From NCBI RefSeq assembly GCF_025698545.1, contig NC_068569.1, forward strand, positions 11,904,001 through 11,968,000: a DNA stretch of 64,000 bases, read 5' to 3'. The stretch is from Gossypium raimondii (taxonomy: Eukaryota; Streptophyta; Magnoliopsida; Malvales; Malvaceae). The notes under the pieces are model-generated. The model was given only the letters and a program-made list of their open reading frames with translations. It was not told where the DNA came from and made no database searches. The position numbers and the translations under genes are program-made. Positions 1 to 11,908 of the stretch are shown in pieces (positions within the stretch are counted from its first letter, which is position 1; each line of letters opens with the position of its first letter).

Positions 1-1183
1 CTCATGATTTACAATTCTATTGATTAAACCGTTTCTTCCATGAGAAACTAGACTCAATAAGCTTTAATTTCATATTTTATTCATCCTCAAATTTAATCTC
101 TACAATTTTTGGTGATTTTCCAAAGTTAGACTACTGCTGCTGTCCAAAACTGTTTTAGTGCATGATGTTAACTACTATTTTTCCCTAAACTTTCAATAAA
201 TGATAATTTCATCCCTACTCAATTAACCTTTCAATTGAGCTGATTTTTCTCAATTAACACTATATTCCATCACTTTAAACTACTTTATAACCTTTGGAAA
301 TCAGAATTTTAGCACTAGAATTTAATTCCAAACCTTTTCACAATTAGGTCCTATAAATCAATTTCTATTGAAATTACCTAATAAAATCATTTCATAAACA
401 AATTCAAGCTTCACTTTCATGCTATTCATCATGAACTTACAGCACTCAACCATAGTGACTTTCAATTTCATTCATGAAATCAAAAACTAATGAATTTAGT
501 AATAGGACCTAGTTGTAAAAGTCTTAGAAACACAAAAATTATAAGAAAAAGGCAAGGATTAACTCACTTGGTGAAAAAATTATGAAAAACCAGCTTTAAG
601 AAACCCTTAGGACGTTTTTGGCTGATGAGAGTGCAGAAAATATGAAGAGAATTCTAGATATTCCACTTTAGTCCTAACTTTTAAAGCAAATTTTTGCAAT
701 ATTCCAATTTTACCCTTAATTCTTCAATTTTCCTGATTTTTCTCAGCTATTGCCGCCCAAAATATCTCATTTTGGGGTTATTTTCAATTTATGTCCCTCC
801 TCATTTAACAATTGAGCTATTTAATCCTTCAAGTAACTTTTACACCTTTTTCAATTTAGTCCTTTTTACTTAATTGACTACCCAAACATTAAAATTTTCT
901 AACGAAATTTTCATACCATTTTACTAACACTTCATAAATATTTATAAAAATATTTTTGACTCGATTTTACGAGATCGAGGTCTCGATACCTTATTTTTAC
1001 CCAATTCTTCAATACTCTTTTTCTAACTAACCACTAAATCGGTAAAATTTTTCTATCAATATTTTCATACGATTTTCCTATCATACCAATATTCATGCAA
1101 AAATATTAAAATAAATTTCTCTTTAAATTGGATTTGTGGTTACGAAACCACTATTCCGATAGCCTTGAATTTGGGCCATTACA
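1..1183 (-). mobile_element. F1-family LTR, partial, cut by the window edge
   Basis: Read on the minus strand, the LTR begins at 1183 with TGTAATGGCCCAAATTC, followed by the family signature of a Phe-like palindromic stretch (GGAATAGTGG...CCACAAATCC). The body at 1-180 matches 6660-6850 inside the second LTR almost word for word by eye (the 'tctcataatttacaattctatt', 'gagaaactagactca' and 'ctgctgttgtccaaa' stretches). The other end lies outside the window, so it cannot be told whether this is a solo LTR or one end of a full element. The base run after the end, CTTCA, would be the target duplication if the partner is found to the left. The DNA right of it is a truncated copy of an AT-rich repeat also seen near 51.8-52.4 kb, so the LTR may have landed in that repeat. 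Confidence 0.75.
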
Positions 1184-1755
1184 CTTCATTTCAATTATAT
1201 ATTACATATATGAGACTGAATAGTGATACATTAGAGTTAAAAGGAAGCTAAGGATGATTTAAACAAATACCCATATTTATATAATTAAAATATTCATATT
1301 TTATATTACAAAATATTAATATTAATATAAATATTTTAATATATATTAAGAATATTATTTTTAATTATTATTTTTAAATTTTATTATTAAAATAGAATTG
1401 TAATATTAAATATTTATTAAAATTTTAAATAAATTATTATATTATTAAATATATGTTTAATAATATTGAATATTATCATATTTTATATTAATATTTAAAT
1501 TTTTAAAATTAAAATAAAATATTATTAATAGTATAGTAAATTTAGACTTGTTTCAAGTTTAGTTTTTATAGAAAAATAAATTTATTCATAAAGACGTTCT
1601 TTTTGATAAAATGATTTGTGCTTTTCGAAAGGTCAATCAAGGGGTTTGTTTTTCGTTTACCTAAAGATTATTTTCACTAATTAATATATTTTTCATGAAA
1701 TAAACATAAAAATATAAAAATTATTTTATATAAGTTATTTTCTGTAAAATAATTG
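1184..1755. repeat. AT-rich dispersed repeat, copy 1 (left end cut by LTR)
   Basis: This stretch is related to 51770-52375 in the same orientation. Shared words include 'attagagtt..aagga', 'gaagctaagaatgatttaaacaaat', 'tttttaaaattaaaataaaa' and 'tttttcatgaaataaaca'. It holds no credible reading frame. The similarity starts right at the LTR boundary at 1183, which fits an LTR insertion into an older element. Its class is unknown; a non-autonomous DNA transposon is one possibility. Confidence 0.5.
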
Positions 1756-2216
1756 GATCCTTAGAAATTATTTTATATATATAGATGGTTAGAATAATGA
1801 AAAAAGGAGCCTATTTTCTTCTTCAAAAAAACAAAAACTTATTATCGAATGAAATTTAGATATTTTATAGTATAACTGAATTTAATAGCTTTATTGTACG
1901 GATTATAAGAAAAGGTTGTACGAGCGTTATGTTTTCTGTTTAGCGACGATACAATCCTTTTTGACTTTACATATTAACTACTATTACTTTTTACTTTTTA
2001 CTTTTGTCATGCACGTGTCACCATATTTACCATATATTTGTAATTATGGGGGGAGACAAAGAGGAGCATCCTACCTTTGCTCTCTTGCTCTTTAGGATCG
2101 TTTAGGTATTTACTATTTCGTATTGAAGTATTTAATTAATTATTAAAAAATATTTTGCTTCAAAAAAGTTGTTGTTCAATTTATTTTTAAAATCCGAATA
2201 TATTTGTTGTGTTGGC
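1756..2216. other. intergenic, AT-rich, no gene seen
   Basis: This stretch lies between the AT-rich repeat and the presumed left end of the Mutator-like element. I see no reading frame, RNA gene or clear repeat in it. Confidence 0.5.
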
Positions 2217-2567
2217 TAACAAAACACCCCAACATATTAAAAAACACCCCAATAAATAACACATCTTTATTATAATTAATAATTAGTTATTAATTAATGT
2301 TCTTTTATTTAGTAGTTAATATCTTTCTACTGTAATGTTTAAGAATTAATTATCACCTCTCCACTCACTTTTTTATCTCATTTAATTGTTAAACATATTT
2401 TTATTATTGTATTATTATTAAATATTATAAGTATTATCATTATTATTAAAGATATAAGTATTATTATTCAACATATTTTTTTATTATAGGATTATCGTTA
2501 AACGTATAATGAATACATAAATACAAAAATATGAGCAAAATGCTAAAATATAATAAATTAATATTAT

Positions 2568-4773
2568 TCAACAATAATCCTCTATAGTTATAACAGGTGT
2601 TTTGAGGTTACAAGGTTTCAGTTGTCTATAAAATTCCAGATGTGACATATACATGGTTTGCCATCCAGCTGTAGACATGGTAGGCATTGGGTAATCTCCT
2701 TCTAATTGTACCATCACATTATGATTATCATATACATGTGCAATTGTAATAGCATGATGATATTGAAAATGTTCCGGACCTCTCCAAAGAGGAAAGAAAG
2801 TTATGTCACATTACTTGGTTAAATAATTGAGGATCACCCCAAACCTGTTGGCAATCAGGACACCTGTCATAGGCATAACCATCCAGTGTTCTGCTGGTGC
2901 AGGCGATTGTGTGAAACATAGTGAATTACGTAATTCATCGATTCCATAAGTGAAAACTCTATCATAGACATCATATGAACTCAATAACTCGTCTAGCAGT
3001 TGATGTTGAACATAGAGCCATTGATCTTCGCCATAACCAAGACAAACAGATATTGCTCGGAATCCGTAATTTCCATCACCCCTGACATCTTCTACATGTG
3101 TGATGTAAGGGTGGAACATATCTGGAATTTCTTTCATTAGTGGATGAGTGCCACATGATTCAGGCATCTGGTTTAAGTCTATGAAGTCTGAAGCTTGCTC
3201 TGATGGCTCCTGGTTTAAGTCTGAAATTTCGATTACATGTGAACTATGTCTTGCAGGTTCTTTGTTCAACTCTACCAGATCCAACCCAACAGATTTTGAC
3301 GTGGTTAAATGGCTACGTCTTCTGGGAGCTTGACTTATAGAATCGACTCGTTTTTGTTGTTGTTTTTTCAAGGTTGGTCGTCCACGCATATTTTTTTGAA
3401 TTGTAGGTTCTTTAATGAGTGTTTTACTCGGCTGGAATATATCTCTTAACTTTCTTAACAGTCTTTTTTTCCCAGATTTTGACTATTTAGTGAAGTTTTC
3501 TTTGAACATTTCTAACTCACCGTCACAACAAATATCCTCATTTTCCACAGAAGTTGACGATGATAAGTCAAGCTTCCTCCAGAATACATCTATTGAATCC
3601 AACGGAATACACTCACCTGCATTGAAATGCCATTAGTTTATAAAAATTCAATATATAAATAAAATTTAGAAAATAATTGTTAAATATACCACCTGAATTC
3701 AAGTAGACTGATAGCATGCAAGCGCATGGTAACCCACAACTATGACGTAGTTTACAACCACAGTTTGAAGAGTCAAGTTGATGTCTACTCGACCGCTGAA
3801 GTTCCCCTTCTAGGATATCTAGAGCTTCAAGTGCCACAAAACCCCGCAATAATCTGAAACACGGTAAGTTGTGTTTGTGATTGAGGACAATTCTACTCTT
3901 TTCAAAACTTTCATATATCAAAGTAAGTTGAGACTTCACAATCTGATCGATACAGCCAACAAATTTATCTAGAGAAGAATATTTTTGCACAAATGTATTT
4001 CTTTAGCTTTGCATGCTGGCTCTCAACTCTATTCGTAGTTCGTTCTCCAAAGTTGAGATGCCGATCAATCCAGACCGACACAAACATTTCCTTATATTTG
4101 CTTAACCACACTTGATCTAGATATTTTAAAACACTTGAATTTATATAAATGTTAGTTATGTATAAAAAGTCTTTTAAAACTATAAACAATTATTTATAGA
4201 ATAACGAGGCTTGTATCTGGATATTCGCTGAACATTGATTGAAGTTTTCTGTAGTTTTCGATGTACAATATCCACGTTGGAGATTCAACGAGTACAGTCC
4301 ACATAGCACGAAAGGAGTCCCACTCATGTTGCGACTTGATAGACTACCTACAATGCTTTTTAATATTTTCAGTGATGTGCCATCTACATAGTAACCGAGT
4401 GGCATTGGGGAAAACTTGTTGGCATGCATTCATCAGAGCCAACTCTCTGCCCGTCACAGTAACACGTGGGTACATGCACTATTCTAGTGTCAACTTTAGA
4501 CATGTTAATGCCCAATTATAGTTCTCCTCCTTTTCATTAATGATGAAGGCAAAAGCTATACTAAATGTCTTGTTGGTTGAAGTCACGCCAACAATTTGAA
4601 CAAAAGGCAGATCATATTTGTTCGTTTTGTACGTTGCGTCTACAATCAAAATGTGCGGAAATGCACGCCATATATCCAATGATCGTGGATGAATGAAGAA
4701 TAGATTTTCCAATTCATTTGAAATATTATTTACTGAAAACTCAGTAAAAAATTATTTATCATTCAAAAGCAAC
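2568..4773 (-). pseudogene. MULE transposase, 3' part: DDE domain, SWIM finger, OTU tail (broken)
   Basis: Read leftward from 4773, this is the C-terminal two thirds of a Mutator-type transposase with an OTU protease tail. The transposase core shows HILIVDATYKT (first catalytic Asp) near 4640 and NRVESQHAKLKKY (catalytic Glu) near 4040. The second Asp, normally in a TDREL-like motif, is Gly at 4449-4451. A SWIM-type finger, CGCKLRHSCGLPCACM, lies near 3715-3765. An intron at 3617-3692 has GT...AG ends and joins ..NSG to ECIPLDS in frame. A low-complexity, Asp/Asn/Glu-rich linker then leads to an OTU domain: DVRGDGNYGFRAI near 3055-3090, with Tyr in place of the catalytic Cys, and after an in-frame TAA at 2811-2813 the second OTU half continues to a TGA at 2568-2570, including YHHAITIAHVYDNH with the expected catalytic His. 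Further lesions are an in-frame TAG in ..LKLTLE*CMYP near 4479 and frameshifts around 4200-4430. The gene cannot make an active enzyme. Confidence 0.8.
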
Positions 4774-5377
4774 ATAAGTATAACACCCCTTACCCGTATC
4801 CAACACCAGAATAGGGTACGAGGCATTACCAAAACACATACACTTGTAAACATATTTAACCGACTTATAAAATTTCATCTAAATCAAAACTTTCAAAATA
4901 ATTAACATGTTTCTATAACTTTTTACAATATATCCTCAAAATATTATAATCATAATAATTAGGGCATACGAGACCCGATACATACTCATGCAATTTAATG
5001 CTTCATTTCCATTTCATCCAATTCGCAATTTCTCATGCTCACAATTTAAATCATATCACTAACAATTTCCATTTAATTCACCTACAATTCAATGACATTA
5101 AGTTCAACACTAATACGTATTTACCATTTAACTCAACTTTTATCGATTATACCATTCAATAACACATTTATGAAATTCTCAATTTTGCAATGAAAATATC
5201 ACTTTAGCTTATATAACAACATCATCCTGGTATAAATACACTACCACTTATCCATTTACTTTAATTCTTTTGGGCCCATTTGTCACTTATCGTCCTTAAT
5301 CAAATTAGGGAACGGTAACGGAAAATTGAGTACTTCACTTTCACTTTGCCATAGTATAACTATAGTCTTACGTATGA

Positions 5378-5636
5378 CCACTTATCACTTGTCCCTGATC
5401 AGATAAGTGTAGCTAGGCTACCACTTATCACTTTGTCACTTGATCAGATAAGTGTAGCTAAAGGCTATCACTTATCACTTTTTCACTTGATCAGATAAGT
5501 GTAGCTAAGGCTACCACTTATCACTTTGTCACTTGATCAGATAAGTGTAGCTAAGGCTACCACTTATCACTTTTTCACTTGATCAGATAAGTGTAGCTGA
5601 GGCTACCACTTATCACTTCGTCACTTGTCACTGGTC
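5378..5636 (-). repeat. 46-bp tandem repeat inside LTR, about 5.5 copies
   Basis: The unit, about 46 bp, is ccacttatcactttgtcact followed by tgatcagataagtgtagcta and aggcta. Copies differ at a few bases only (Ttt/Tgt, aagg/agg). Each unit pairs CTTATC with GATAAG across about 15 bases and can fold as a small hairpin. The same repeat, in inverse orientation, is found at 32405-32600 in another F1 LTR. Confidence 0.85.
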
Positions 5637-7233
5637 AGAAGTACTCAAATCCGGCGTTCCGCTCATTTGATCATTTATTCAGTTTTCGCATTTTTATTTT
5701 ATTCTCATTTCAACAATAAATATATCTCAACATACATTATATAACTCATGAAATTAACATTTAATCGTTGGATTTCAGTCATATGAATTTACTATTTCAA
5801 TGCATAACTTATAAATTTAACGTGGCATAATCTAGCCACTACTTGGCCAAAGTCTAAGCATGTACAGTAAATATGTTAGCAAAATACACATATAGCATAA
5901 GCATTATAAGCATGGATGAGCACAATATTTATTCATGTATCACGCTTACCAACATGTGTTAATTCATAAACCATTCATGATATATTTTTTTCATGCCAAA
6001 TCATATACCAAATATACCATACACACATTCTATGAAACTTTATTTTCATACATGAGCTTAGACCATGACCAATAATGCACAAATATAAGCATCATTTCTA
6101 TTTCATCGTTTATCAATTATAATCAAGAATATAACCAATTATACACAATTCATTCATATACTTTATTGTCCTCCTCCTCCTCTCCATCCCACATCCCTGA
6201 TGCATATAACACACTTAAATAGCATTATACATAATTTTACTATTCACTTATATTTAAATTCAAAGCTGTCTAGTCGAGTTATAGTCACTAAATTATTTTT
6301 ATCTGGAGCTAAAGAGCTTTAAATTAAGATCCGTAAATTTTCCATGAAACTAGACTCATATATCTTCTTACCATAAAATTTTCAGAATTTTTGGTTCAGC
6401 CAAATAGTACATTTTATTCTTTAAATTTTCCCCTGTTTCGTTGTCTGACAGTTCCGACCACTCTTCACTAAAAATAAATTATCTAATTGTACAGAATTCG
6501 GATGATGTTTCCGTTTATTTCTTTTGAAAATAGGATCATTAAGAATTCTAAGCATATAAATTATAACCAATAATTATTTTTATTAAATTTTTTATGATTT
6601 TCCAAAGTCAGAACAGGGGAACCCGAAATCATTCTGACATGGTCTCACAAAATTTATTATATCTCATAATTTACAATTCTATTACTTGCACCGCTTCTTC
6701 TATGAGAAACTAGACTCACTAAGCTTTAATTTCATATTTTATTCACCCTCTAATTCAATTCCCAAAATTTTTGGTGATTTTTCAAAGTTATACCACTGCT
6801 GTTGTCCAAATCTGTTTTAGTGTAAAATGTTGATTTCATTTTTGCCCCAAATTTCACAGTTCATACAATTCAGTTCTAGATCAATTAACCCCTCAATTAA
6901 GTTATATTTTCTCAGTTAGTACCTTACCTAGACATTATAAATTATTTCAAAACTATTGAAATTCAGAATTTCCACATAAAACTCTAAATTCAAACTCTTT
7001 TACTATTAGGTCCCAAACATTCACTTTCTATTCAATTCTTTCAATAAAATCAGCATATGAACAATTTAAAGCTCTAATTTCATGCTAAATCATCATATAC
7101 TTCCAGCATGTATTCATAGCAACTTTCAACTTCTTTCATAGAATCAAAAACTAATGAATACCATAAGTGGGCCTAGTTGTAAAAGTCACAAAAACACAAA
7201 ATTTTCAAGAAATAATCAAGAATTGAACTTACC

Positions 7234-10000
7234 TGTAATGGCCCAAATTTGAGGTTATCGGAACAGTGGTTTTGGGACCACAAATCCGATGAGAAAAATT
7301 TTATTTTTCTTATATTTTTATGGTCTACAATTTCACAAAATGATTTCGTGAAAATTTCGTTCGAAAATTTCGACGTTTGGGCACTCAATTTAGTCAAAAG
7401 GACTAAATTGTAAAAGTGCAAAAGTTGAGTTCTACATGTTAGAGGTGTCCAATTGTTATGAAACTTTAAATTGGAGGTCCTTATATGGTAATTATACCAT
7501 TGGTAACTTGGTAGACAAAATGGACATGAGATAAGTGAAATAGAAAATTTTTAAGTTAGGGGCAATTTGGTAATCTAGTAATTAAAATGAATTAAAAGGA
7601 AAAGATGGCAAAATCATCATCTTCTTCATATGAACGAAATCAGCAAGGGGAAGCCATAGTTAGGGTTTTCAAGCTTCCAAGCTCCATAGTAAGTGATCCC
7701 AAACCCGTTTTAATGTTCTTTACGTTTTGAGATCCCTAGAGCTTAATTTAGCTTATTCTAGCAATAATTTAACCTAGGGTTTATATTTGGAAAAATACCC
7801 ATAGGTGAAAAGTGTTTATTTTGATGTTTTATGATAGAATATGAAGCTAGAAATTATGTTAAACAACTTTTGCTAAGCGATTTTAAGTGAAAACGAGTAA
7901 AACGACATAATCGGTAAAATACCTAATGTTCATAAGTACATGTTAGAGTGGGAATTTGATGTTGCCATAGAAGGAAAAATGTTCATAATGTTATAAAACA
8001 TAAGAATAAGAGATGAAGTTTAATTTCCGAGCCTTGGGGCAAAAATGTAATTATGTAAAGTTTAGGGCAAAATTGTAATTTTGAAAAGTTAGAGTCAAGG
8101 GCTGTTTTGTTGAATGTGAGTATTAAATAAGTTAAATTTACTATTTTAGATCAAGAAGTACGAAACTCGAGGTTAGACAAAGGGAAGAATAAAGTTGAAG
8201 ACTAAGTTGGTGAACTTGGCTATAATTGGTACCGAGGTAAGTTTACGGTAAATAAATGCAATATCAAGTTTACAGTAAATAAATGCAATATCTTCATATT
8301 TATTATCAATGCTGTTATTTTCCAGCAACTATGAATTTATTTTATGAATTTATTTGATGATGATCTAAGCATGAAATGATAGAGAATTAAAATTTAAAAG
8401 TCCCGTTAATACATAAGGATGGTACTGGATACGAATGTCATGACATTTGGGTAAAGAGATCCCATGTAAGACCATGTCTGGGACATGGCATTGGCATCCT
8501 TAAGATCATAAGAGGTCCCTCAGAAGACCATGTGCGGGACATGGCATGGGCACCGAGACGAGAGGTCCCATGTAAGACCATGTCAGGACATGGCGTTATA
8601 CTGAGATGAGAGGTCCCTATAAGACCATGTCAGGGACATGGCATGGGCACCAACATGAGAACATCCCATGTAAGACCATGTCAGGGACATGGCTTTGGCA
8701 TGTTATTATCGAAGAGACCCGAGTATCCTTATTATTCCAATGTAGCTCAACGGGCTTGTAAATGAATCATGTTCATGAAAGTTCAGTTTAAAGCATAAAT
8801 GGCAAGCTCGGTAAGTTGTAAGACTTAAGAACTTATTATACTATCAATTGATGTTCAACGATGCAGCAAGGATTGAGTAAGTTATGCACACAAGTATTCT
8901 AAGTAAACAAGTAAGAGAACTAGTATGAGATTAACTAAAGAGTAAACTAGAGATATAGACATTGAGTTTAATTATTTAAGTTAAATATTGTTATTTATTT
9001 GCTAGTAAACTTACTAAGCTTTATGCTTACTTCTTTTATTTCTCTTTCTCTTATAGTATTGCAAAGCTACTTCAAGGATCCTAAAGAAGTCGGAGATCGT
9101 CCACACTATCAACTACAACCGCTTCGGTATTTTATATCGAAACACGTTTGAGTTATGGCATGTATAGGGATTTAGTTTTTTGTATGTTTGTAATGATGAT
9201 TTTGCTAATGAGTGATGTGTAAGTATTTGATGATGTATGGTCATTAAAATGGTTAAGGATGAAGGTGTTTGTTGTTATGAAAGATTAGGTGATAAATTAT
9301 GCATGGAAATCATGAAAGGATAAAATTTTGCAAAGAAACAGAATTCAGGCAGCACAGTGACGTGAATTTGAAAAATCACCCAAGATAGTATAAAATGAAT
9401 TAGAGGGTGAATGATATATGTAATTGAAGCTTGTTGAGTCTATTTTCATAGAAAATAACGGTGTAGAAAAAGGAAATTTATATTTTAAGATATGTGAATT
9501 TTCGTGAGACAGGGTCAGAACAGTTTTGGAGTCCCTGTTCTGAGTTTAGAAAATAATTACAAATTGTACAAAAATGGTTATGAGTTGAAATTTACATGCT
9601 TAGATTCCTTAATGAGTCTATTTTCTGTAGGAACAAGTGGAATAGCATATGAAAATCCTATAACGAGAAAAGTTATTTTAGTAACAAGAGGTCAGAATAG
9701 TTGAATGGTGAAACAGGGAGACTTTAACTAATAAACTGTACTAATTGGCTGAACCAAAATTCTAAAAATTTTATGGTGAGTAGATATATGAGTCTAGTTT
9801 CAGGAAAATTTACGGAATTAAATTTCGAGTTCTGTAGCTCAAGTTATAATTAATTTAGTAACTGCTGCGCGATTGGACAGATTTGCTGTAAATAGTGAAA
9901 TAAATTTTCAAACCTAGTTTTTATGCTCCGAATTGGTAAGATAAGCTAAGTAATGCCTCGTGCTCGACTCCGGAAACGGTCTCGGGTAAGGGGTGTTACA
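7234..10000 (+). mobile_element. F1-family solo LTR nested in the LTR at 4779-10675
   Basis: It starts TGTAATGGCCCAAATTTGAG at 7234 and ends GGGTAAGGGGTGTTACA at 10000. It is flanked by TTACC on both sides (7229-7233 and 10001-10005), a perfect 5-bp target duplication. The outer LTR reads straight through if it is removed: ..AATTGAACTTACC joined to TGCAGTAAAAATAGG.. has the same layout as 551-600 of the left-edge LTR. It carries TG..CA ends, no coding region and no second LTR. The length is 2767 bp. Reading order shows it is younger than the LTR that contains it, which in turn is younger than the MULE. Confidence 0.92.
8460..8702 (+). repeat. tandem repeat inside LTR, about 5 copies of 45-60 bp
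   Basis: The core CCATGTAAGACCATGT + CAGGGACATGGCATGGGC + ..GAGAGGT recurs five times with variable spacing. Each unit has GACCATGTC..GGACATGGC, an imperfect palindrome. The sequence is unrelated to the 46-bp repeat of the LTR that surrounds it. Confidence 0.8.
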
Positions 10001-10680
10001 TTACCTGCAGTAAAAATAGGAAGAACCAGCTTAAGGAAACCCTTCTATGGTGTTTTAGCTGAAGAGAATGTAGAGAAATGAAGAGAAATTTAGATAATTC
10101 CACTTTGGTCCTAACTTTATTAAGTAAATTTTGCAATATTCTAATTTTGCCCTTAATTCTCTTGACTTTGTTGCTGATTTCATGCCTTTGCCGTCCAGCC
10201 CAAATAGACCTTGGGTCTATTTTCCTTTTAAGCCCTCTTCTTTTTATCATTTAAGCTATGTAATCATTTCCCAAAATTTTGCATTTGTTACAATTTAGTC
10301 CTTTTAGTTCAATTAATTATCGGAACTTTAAAATTTCTTAACGAAACTTTAATACTATCTTTTTAACACTCCATAAATATTTATAAAAATATTTATGGCT
10401 CGGTTTAAAATCCCTGAGGTCTCGATACCTCATTTTCGATTCTAATTATTTTAATATTTATTTCTAGTGCACTATTCACTATTTCAAAAATTTTCCTAAC
10501 TTCACATTTAACTTATACTCACTAAATTAATAATATTTTCTACCCATTTGTCGAATTTGGTGATCTCAAATCACCGTTCTGACACCTCTAAAAATTCAGG
10601 CCATTACATTTTTCCTCGTCGGATTTGTGGTCCCAAAACCACTATTCCGACTAAACCCAAAATCGGGCTGTTACAATAAG

Positions 10681-11334
10681 AACCTGTATCGGAGTCTTAC
10701 CGACATTCTAGGACGAGCGAAGCTTTTGCCGTGCATTGTATATGATTTTTAGTGTAGAAACGTTATTCTCGTCCTGCTCTTTCAGTGTCGATAATATGTC
10801 ACGTGGTGTAACATTCTTACTCGTCAAATCAACCAACAAATTTTTTTCGTTTTCTTTCAACCGCCTTGCATAAGCATGTCCCTCCATATGTTGTGCAGGT
10901 GGATGGTTATGTTGATCACATATCACCCTAAACGTCCACCCATCATATTGTTTTAAATACGAATCTACCAATCAGAATTTACAGTTGGTCTTTTTGGTAC
11001 CAGACTTTTTACTTGTTTCTTTAAATTTGTATTCACCGCCACGGTCACAAATAAGTGTGACGTAAGACACCACACCATTTTCCTTTGCTTTTGATCTTCT
11101 CGTGACTATGATATAACCAAGAGAGAATGCAGTGTTTTGCACCCATTGCATCAACTCTTCACAAGACTCGAACACCTAAAATTTAAATAATTTTGTTAAC
11201 AAATATTAAATGTTATGAAGATAAAAAAAATATTAACATCATGATAAATATTATACCTGATCGATAAAAAATGGTGATGTCGTCATAGAGATCTCATTGC
11301 CTTCATTTAAGTTACTTCCGTAAAAATTTGACAT
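10681..11334 (-). pseudogene. MULE transposase, 5' part: start codon and FAR1-type N-terminus (broken)
   Basis: The gene starts at ATG 11334 (MSNFYGSNLNEGNEIS...). Exon 1 is 11257-11334 and ends ..FFIDQ before GTATAA. Exon 2 starts after TTTAG at 11176 with VFESCEELMQWVQ. It carries a FAR1/MULE-type DNA-binding segment: CDRGGEYKFKETSKKSGTKK, then GWTFRVICDQHNHPPAQHME with Cys and HNH spacing expected for the zinc-binding fold, then the helix RRLKENEKNLLVDLTSKNVT. An in-frame TGA splits ..TNCKF*LVDSYLKQ at 10972-10974, and a TAG follows NARQKLRSS near 10708. The frame then continues NVGKTPIQVLM up to the LTR at 10675. It is the same gene as 2568-4773: across the LTR the frame is unchanged. Confidence 0.8.
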
Positions 11335-11908
11335 CTTTTGTTGAACACTACAAATTATGACGAAAAAAATCAGTAGTTATAAAAATTTAAAACAGATTTT
11401 AATTTATACAAGAATTAATAAATAAAAAAAGAAAAAATTAGAAAAATAGATTTTTATAAAAAACAGTTTAGAACAAATTTATAAAAATAAAATTACAAAT
11501 AATAGAGTGTAGTGAGAAGGCCTTACTTAATTTTGTTAATAATAATATGAGTTTACGTTAGGGTGTTGTTAATGTTCATCAAAATAAACATATATATATA
11601 TAACTCTGCTTATTTATTGTATTAATTACAACAAAATTAATTTTTCCGCTTTTTAAGATGTTGACTCTAATTTTTGGACTAAATTGATTACACTAATTAA
11701 TTTAAGATGTTGAAAATGAAGATATTTGGAAATGTATTAATTAATTTCTTTGGACCACATTAATTTAAGATATTGACTCTAATTATTATATTAATAAAAA
11801 GACTCATTGGGAAAGACACTCATCCAATAAAATGAGAAATGCTGTAATCAATTACACGGAAAAGAAGAATTAAGATATTTTTTTAATATGTTGGGGGTGT
11901 TTTTTTAA

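Larger units (their letters stand above)
4779..10675 (-). mobile_element. F1-family solo LTR, interrupted by a second solo LTR
   Basis: The minus-strand 5' end is at 10675 (TGTAACAGCCCGATTTTGGG). The 3' end is at 4779, where the plus strand reads TATAACACCCCTTACCCG, i.e. the usual TG..CA end with one changed base. The insertion is flanked by ATAAG on both sides (4774-4778 and 10676-10680), a perfect 5-bp target duplication, and it splits the MULE coding region. Removing the nested copy (2767 bp plus 5 bp) leaves about 3125 bp, the length of one LTR. There is no internal gag-pol domain, primer site or second LTR, so this is a solo LTR left by recombination between two LTRs. The retrotransposon superfamily cannot be told from an LTR alone. 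Confidence 0.88.
2217..11908 (-). mobile_element. Mutator-like element (MULE) with nested LTR insertions
   Basis: The coding remnants at 2568-4773 and 10681-11334 are flanked by an inverted motif. The left side, 2217-2246, reads TAACAAAACACCCCAACATA and continues TTAAAAAA. The right side, 11879-11908, read in reverse is TTAAAAAAACACCCCCAACA and continues TATTAAAAAA. About 28 of 30 positions agree by eye, so I take these as terminal inverted repeats or inner parts of them. I could not identify a convincing 9-bp target duplication, so the exact ends are uncertain. Without the LTR insert (5897 bp plus one 5-bp duplication) the element would be roughly 3.8 kb, a fitting size for one MULE gene with short flanks. 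The AT-rich 2251-2567 and 11335-11878 are its untranslated flanks and show nothing else. Confidence 0.5.

Noticed and set aside
5378..5636. Regular repeats that look like a CRISPR array
   Set aside because: Units are contiguous with no unique spacers, within an LTR in plant DNA; these are minisatellites.
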